NCBI GenBank assembly: GCA_003280575.1
Contig: QCEN01000005.1
Span: forward strand, 1 to 64,000
Reading direction: 5' to 3'
DNA length: 64,000 bases
Origin: Prochlorococcus sp. AG-355-P07
GTDB taxonomy: Bacteria > Cyanobacteriota > Cyanobacteriia > PCC-6307 > Cyanobiaceae
Made by a program: the position numbers and the translations under genes. Below are positions 60,573 through 64,000 of this stretch, in pieces. Below the pieces are notes generated by a model. The model had not been told where the DNA came from and did not search any database. It saw nothing but the letters and a program-made list of their open reading frames with translations. Every line of letters begins with the position of its first letter. The stretch's first letter is position 1.

Positions 60573-61109
60573 ATGATAATTCCTGAAAAGCAAAATATAG
60601 AATTTAAAGAAAATACAATTCTAGAAGTCAAATCAGGAATATTAATAATGGAATCAAAAATCAAGAATAAGAAAAATATTGTTGGGATAATAAATAAAAA
60701 TGTTGTAATAAATTTGGAATTATGTAACTACGAAAATATTAAATTAATTACGTTGACAACTTGCGAAATTAAAACAATTAAAAGAGGGCTATTTTTTTCA
60801 TCTACAGACTTATTAACAAAAAGTCTAAAAAGAATTGATCAATTGGAAAAACTTTTATTAATAAGGGATATAAAAAAATCAGAAGAAAAACTAAAAGAAT
60901 TTCTTTTATACTTATCCTCAATAATTGGCTTAAAAAAAGATAAACATTTTTATCTAAATTTAAAAGAATTTAATTTTACCCATAAAATTATCGGTAATTC
61001 AATTTCTTCAACAAGAGTAACCGTAACAAGAAATTTAAAAATACTAGAAAAAAAAGGTTGGCTCAAATTTGAAAAAAAAGGTATTTTAATTCCGTTTAAA
61101 GATAATTAA
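60573..61109 (+). CDS. Crp/Fnr-family transcription regulator
   Basis: 178 residues. A short N-terminal cyclic-nucleotide-binding-like part (FKENTILEVKSGILIMESKI), a long helix (SLKRIDQLEKLLLIRDIKKS) and a C-terminal winged helix: FNFTHKIIGNSISSTRVTVT, RNLKILEKKGWLKFEKKGIL. Shorter than usual Crp (about 220-230). It lies divergent from phnD with a 190-base gap and is the best candidate for control of the transporter. Confidence 0.85.
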   Translation: MIIPEKQNIEFKENTILEVKSGILIMESKIKNKKNIVGIINKNVVINLELCNYENIKLITLTTCEIKTIKRGLFFSSTDLLTKSLKRIDQLEKLLLIRDIKKSEEKLKEFLLYLSSIIGLKKDKHFYLNLKEFNFTHKIIGNSISSTRVTVTRNLKILEKKGWLKFEKKGILIPFKDN

Positions 61110-61161
61110 CTAAGCCTTAATAAAATAGATTTATTTTATATATACAAACAATATCTTTATT

Positions 61162-61467
61162 ATGTCTTGTTCTATAACATCTGTTTTTACTTTTAAAATT
61201 GAAAGCACTTTCGATGAATGGGCTGCAATATTTGATAGTGCAGAAGCAGATAAAAGGCATTCAGAATTTGATATTAAGCCACTTTTTAGAGGAATAAGTA
61301 AGAAAGATCCTCAAAAAGTTATTGTCATTCATCAAGCTCCAGAAGGAAATGTTCAGAAGTTTGTGGAAGCTAATGGAGACTGGATGGCAACCCATAGAGT
61401 TAACCTTTCAACAATGGAAGAATCATCTTGGACTTCTTCAGCTACAACGGAAAGTTGTTGTGATTAA
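61162..61467 (+). CDS. DUF3764 family protein
   Basis: 101 residues. SITSVFTFKIESTFDEWAAI, FDSAEADKRHSEFDIKPLFR, VIVIHQAPEGNVQKFVEANG and SGW-like end ESSWTSSATTESCCD. Ferredoxin-like fold of unknown function (DUF3764). It lies 52 bases after the regulator and three bases before the lipoprotein, so it is in the same transcript. Confidence 0.82.
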   Translation: MSCSITSVFTFKIESTFDEWAAIFDSAEADKRHSEFDIKPLFRGISKKDPQKVIVIHQAPEGNVQKFVEANGDWMATHRVNLSTMEESSWTSSATTESCCD

Positions 61468-61470
61468 CAA

Positions 61471-61719
61471 ATGAAAAGACTGCTATTCCCACTACTAGCT
61501 CTCTCAACTATTTTCCTTGCGAGTTGTACTAATAACTCAAACAAAATAGCTACTCAAAAGATTTCTGAAACCCAAAAACAGAGAGAAGTTTGTCTCGATT
61601 GGTATGGATACAGAATTGATACCAAGAAAGCAATTAATGATTTAAATCTCAAAATCGAAACCGAATCAGAATTAATGGCTTACTGTGATTTCTTCAAGAA
61701 TGTAGCTGATACAAAATAA
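61471..61719 (+). CDS. Small lipoprotein
   Basis: 82 residues. MKRLLFPLLALSTIFLASCT is a lipoprotein signal with lipobox LASC. Then VCLDWYGYRIDTKKAINDLN, LKIETESELMAYCDFFKNVA. Start MKRLL is the recurrent export start of this window. Mature part has two Cys and a compact helical look. Confidence 0.75.
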   Translation: MKRLLFPLLALSTIFLASCTNNSNKIATQKISETQKQREVCLDWYGYRIDTKKAINDLNLKIETESELMAYCDFFKNVADTK

Positions 61720-61735
61720 ATTTTTACAAAAGAAT

Positions 61736-61906
61736 TTATTTTTTGGTGTCTTGCGATCTCATTTCTTTTTGTGCTTCCCTAATTCTTTCTTCAAAGACTG
61801 ATCTTCTATATGGAGTAACTTCTCCATTTTTAGTTGCCAAGATTTGGGCTTCATAAAGCCTCTTGGCTCTTGTAATTTTTTCTCTTATTTGAGAGAGCTC
61901 ATTCAT
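61736..61906 (-). CDS. 56-residue basic helical microprotein
   Basis: Hand-read from ATG 61906: MNELSQIREKITRAKRLYEA then QILATKNGEVTPYRRSVFEE, RIREAQKEMRSQDTKK. Long charged helices. The leader upstream contains two hairpins (61921-61970). Confidence 0.55.
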   Translation of the reverse strand: MNELSQIREKITRAKRLYEAQILATKNGEVTPYRRSVFEERIREAQKEMRSQDTKK

Positions 61907-61920
61907 GATCTTATGCAGTT

Positions 61921-61970
61921 AATGAGAATCCCGTTCCCTATTCTCATTTCATGCGTCCAAATAAATTGGA
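61921..61970 (-). promoter_or_regulatory. Two adjacent hairpins in the leader of the 61.7-kb microgene
   Basis: AATGAGAAT / ATTCTCATT with a 10-base CCCGTTCCCT loop and TCCAA / TTGGA. The first sits 15 bases upstream of the microgene ATG and could hide or expose its ribosome site, or be an operator. No known motif. Confidence 0.5.
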
Positions 61971-62057
61971 TGAACGTAGAAGTAAGCTAACATTAAAAAA
62001 AAAGGTCGGATTTAAGATATATTTAAAAAATCTTTAAAAGTAGTTTTTAATAAAATT

Positions 62058-62312
62058 TTAAATAGAAATTTTATCTAGAGGTAAAATATTTTGGACAATG
62101 ATTCTGTCATGATAATTTTCATTCTCTAATGTTTTGTATAGTCTCCTTGATTGAGGTGATTTAAGGGCATTATTGTAATTTTCAATAAATTCCGAATCAT
62201 CCAAAATAGATTTATTTTCTCTTTTAAAACTTTCTTGATAAGAATATTTGATATGCCTTATTTCTTTGACTTGATTTGAGTTTTTGGGAGAAGGTGAATT
62301 TTTTTTAATCAT
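62058..62312 (-). CDS. 84-residue conserved hypothetical protein
   Basis: Charged: IKKNSPSPKNSNQVKEIRHI then KYSYQESFKRENKSILDDSE, FIENYNNALKSPQSRRLYKT. No membrane segment or domain seen. Start ATG 62312. Confidence 0.5.
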   Translation of the reverse strand: MIKKNSPSPKNSNQVKEIRHIKYSYQESFKRENKSILDDSEFIENYNNALKSPQSRRLYKTLENENYHDRIIVQNILPLDKISI

Positions 62313-62528
62313 TTATTATTTTTTTATATGATTGTCTTCAATATTTAAGGCGTAAAAATATAGAATACTTATAAAACCTAAGATTATTGGATTAAGAAGT
62401 TATTAAGTAAAAAATAAATTTGTTTAAAAAATTTCTAAATTTCTAAATTAAATATTTTTTCTAATAATCAAAAGTTTATTTAATAAGAATTTAATTAAAA
62501 GTTAACAATAGATACCTATAAGAAAAAC

Positions 62529-62681
62529 ATGAACAAAAATAAACTTATTAACTTCATTACATTTTCAATTATTGAAAGTAAAAGAATTGAAGACAGATTA
62601 TGTTGAAAAGAAATTTATAGCTATCTTACCCAACTAAATAAAAAACAATTAAAAGCAATTGCAAATGAATTTATCATTTAA
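62529..62681 (+). pseudogene. Microgene interrupted by an in-frame TGA
   Basis: Codons 1-25 read MNKNKLINFITFSIIESKRI, EDRLC, then TGA, and the same frame goes on for 24 codons (KEIYSYLTQLNKKQLKAIAN, EFII) to TAA. The full length equals the intact 51-residue protein at 29980 and both halves resemble it. Either a recent nonsense mutation or recoding; the first is more likely. Confidence 0.65.
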
Positions 62682-62688
62682 AAAAAAT

Positions 62689-63090
62689 ATGAAAAAGTTA
62701 CTGGTTGTATTTATTCTTATTCTTACTTCTTGCAGTACAAAAGATGAATTATCCATTACCCAAGATGAATTATCCATTACAAAAGATGAAATTTCGATTA
62801 CGAAAGGTAAATCATCCATTAATGATGAAAAAAAATTATTTTATGTAACTAAAAAAACTGCTGTTCGTCTTTGTGGAGGTAAATCCAGAATAATTGAAAG
62901 TGAAAATGAAGAAATAATCAAAATAGAAGTAAAGGATTTTTCAAATGTTGAAAAAGAAAAATTTGTTCAATTTACTCTTGTTGAGACAGATAGAAAAGGT
63001 GGTAAATATAGAATTGTTAATTGTATTCCAAATAAAGATCCGAAAAAATCGGTAATTAAAACAATCAAGACTAATTACAAGTTAAATTAG
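62689..63090 (+). CDS. Lipoprotein with tandem heptapeptide repeats
   Basis: The track start at 62659 is too early; ATG 62689 gives MKKLLVVFILILTSCSTKDE with lipobox LTSC. Then KDELSIT-QDELSIT-KDEISIT-KGKSSIN, four repeats of seven. The rest (residues 55-133) forms a beta-rich domain with two Cys (VRLCGGKSRII; GGKYRIVNCIPN), similar to small SH3-like domains (inference). Confidence 0.7.
   Translation: MKKLLVVFILILTSCSTKDELSITQDELSITKDEISITKGKSSINDEKKLFYVTKKTAVRLCGGKSRIIESENEEIIKIEVKDFSNVEKEKFVQFTLVETDRKGGKYRIVNCIPNKDPKKSVIKTIKTNYKLN
62740..62823 (+). repeat. Tandem 21-bp coding repeat (four units)
   Basis: Units AAAGATGAATTATCCATTAC-C, CAAGATGAATTATCCATTAC-A, AAAGATGAAATTTCGATTAC-G, AAAGGTAAATCATCCATTAA-T. 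The first two are nearly identical (one base plus the last), so the expansion is recent; the last two have diverged. Confidence 0.85.
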
Positions 63091-63110
63091 TCTTAGGTCA
63101 ACTAGATCAA

Positions 63111-63464
63111 ATGAAAATATTTAAATTTCTATTTGTAATTCCTGTAATAACTTTAATAATTATTTTTCAAACCTCTTTGCAAAATAGATATCTAATGGCT
63201 TCTGAAATTAGAGATGGAGAAAAAATTTTTAGAAATGTTTGTGCAGGCTGCCATGTAAGAGGGGGATCAGTTGTTCTTAAAGGATCCAAATCATTAAAAC
63301 TTTCTGACCTTGAAAAAAGAGGAATAGCAGATGTAAATTCAATAACAATAATTGCTAATGATGGGATTGGTTTTATGAAGGGTTATAAAAATAAATTAAA
63401 GGATGGTGAGGATAAGGTTCTTGCACAATGGATTATTCAAAATGCAGAAAAGGGTTGGGAGTAA
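63111..63464 (+). CDS. Small class I cytochrome c (cytochrome c6-like)
   Basis: 117 residues. N-terminal signal/anchor (FKFLFVIPVITLIIIFQTSL), then heme motif CAGCHVRGG and axial Met in GIGFMKGYKNKL. Spacing is that of cytochrome c6/cM-like proteins of the thylakoid lumen or periplasm, which carry electrons from cytochrome b6f to photosystem I or to an oxidase. Its stop abuts the OstA-like gene. Confidence 0.85.
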   Translation: MKIFKFLFVIPVITLIIIFQTSLQNRYLMASEIRDGEKIFRNVCAGCHVRGGSVVLKGSKSLKLSDLEKRGIADVNSITIIANDGIGFMKGYKNKLKDGEDKVLAQWIIQNAEKGWE

Positions 63465-63833
63465 ATGAAAAGCGTACTTCTTGCATCGTTTTTATTTCTA
63501 TTAGCTGAATTCTCTTTTGCTGAGGAATTAACTAATTACACAATTACGTCTGATTCTCAAATAAATACTTTAGAAGGTGATTTAGAGGCTAAAGGAAATG
63601 TAGTTATTAAGAGTAATAGCGATAATTTTGAGGCTTATTCTGAAAAGCTTTCTTTTGACAAGGATGATAAATCCCTAAAACTTATTGGTAATGTATATGT
63701 TAAAAATTTAGAGTCTGAAGGAATTACAATTGAAGAATCATCTGGAGATGAGTTGACCATATTTACTGATACAGGAATTTTTGAATTCAAATCTCAAAAT
63801 AAAAATAGAGTAACAACAAAAATTAAATTCTAA
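63465..63833 (+). CDS. OstA/LptA-like periplasmic protein
   Basis: 122 residues. Signal peptide MKSVLLASFLFLLAEFSFA. Then LTNYTITSDSQINTLEGDLE, AKGNVVIKSNSDNFEAYSEK, LSFDKDDKSLKLIGNVYVKN: repeated beta-strand units of the OstA/LptA jellyroll. LptA bridges LPS from the LptFG complex to the outer membrane; the permease at 37782 could be its partner. Follows the cytochrome with no gap (TAA-ATG). Confidence 0.72.
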   Translation: MKSVLLASFLFLLAEFSFAEELTNYTITSDSQINTLEGDLEAKGNVVIKSNSDNFEAYSEKLSFDKDDKSLKLIGNVYVKNLESEGITIEESSGDELTIFTDTGIFEFKSQNKNRVTTKIKF

Positions 63834-63958
63834 ATAAAGGCTTGCTTTTAAAAAAAAGAAGTTTCTAAAAAGATTGCTTACTTAAATGCTGAAAGGATTT
63901 ATGACATAAAAAATTAGAGAATTAAAAAAAGATTTAAATACTAGTAAACGTTTTTGGG

Positions 63959-64000
63959 ATGGCTGATAAGAAAAAGAAAAAGAAATGCAAAAAGAAAAAA
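63959..64000 (+). CDS. Lys-rich ORF running off the window
   Basis: ATG 63959: MADKKKKKKCKKKK and open to the end. Strongly basic. Not enough is visible to name it. Confidence 0.3.
   Translation, partial: MADKKKKKKCKKKK

Noticed and set aside
1-64000. CRISPR array or insertion sequence
   Set aside because: No regular direct repeats with spacers and no transposase gene were seen anywhere in the window.

Overview
The window is bacterial, very AT-rich and gene-dense, and carries kaiC and kaiB without kaiA, hli genes, ferredoxin, a photosystem II S4-domain protein, desaturases, a phnDCEE-type transporter and very many microproteins. This combination points to a high-light-adapted Prochlorococcus (marine picocyanobacterium). 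The strain was not determined; the assignment rests on recognising gene content and order, not on a search.

Region 1 (1-25 kb) is an ordinary core. It holds the end of an NblS/Hik33 sensor kinase convergent with kaiC-kaiB, then rplU-rpmA, truB, a SpoIID-like protein, rnz, petF, prmA, serA, tRNA-Val, murD and several conserved cyanobacterial genes of unknown role. Oddities here are a photolyase-like protein that looks permuted, a free-standing NAD-ligase adenylation domain, and a terminator buried inside a convergent gene.

Region 2 (25-41 kb) mixes normal genes (EamA transporter, two fatty-acid desaturases, LptF/G permease, three hli genes) with about twenty proteins of 30-60 residues, most with one membrane helix. 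A probable small RNA of about 94 nt lies at 37.1 kb.

Region 3 (41-56 kb) looks like accessory, island-type DNA: low coding density, microproteins, gene fragments and dispersed repeats. It contains a Yfr6/Downstream-peptide-like leader with a 33-residue ORF, three degenerate copies of an EVE-domain gene start, six copies of a GATTGAC-N-GTCGATC palindrome, three copies of one leader module upstream of different microproteins, a family of Cys-x8-Cys microproteins, relics of a recurrent signal-peptide start, and a metal-related operon (DUF411, MauE/DoxX-like, DUF3721, PepSY-like).

Region 4 (56-64 kb) returns to recognisable function: an ACR3-type arsenite permease, the phnD-C-E-E ABC transporter with a divergent Crp/Fnr-type regulator, DUF3764, lipoproteins, a small cytochrome c and an OstA/LptA-like protein. 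A microgene interrupted by an in-frame TGA has an intact paralogue 32 kb away.

Coordinates of ORFs shorter than the supplied track were read by hand. Functions given for DUF families are family assignments from memory of motifs; none was checked by database search.
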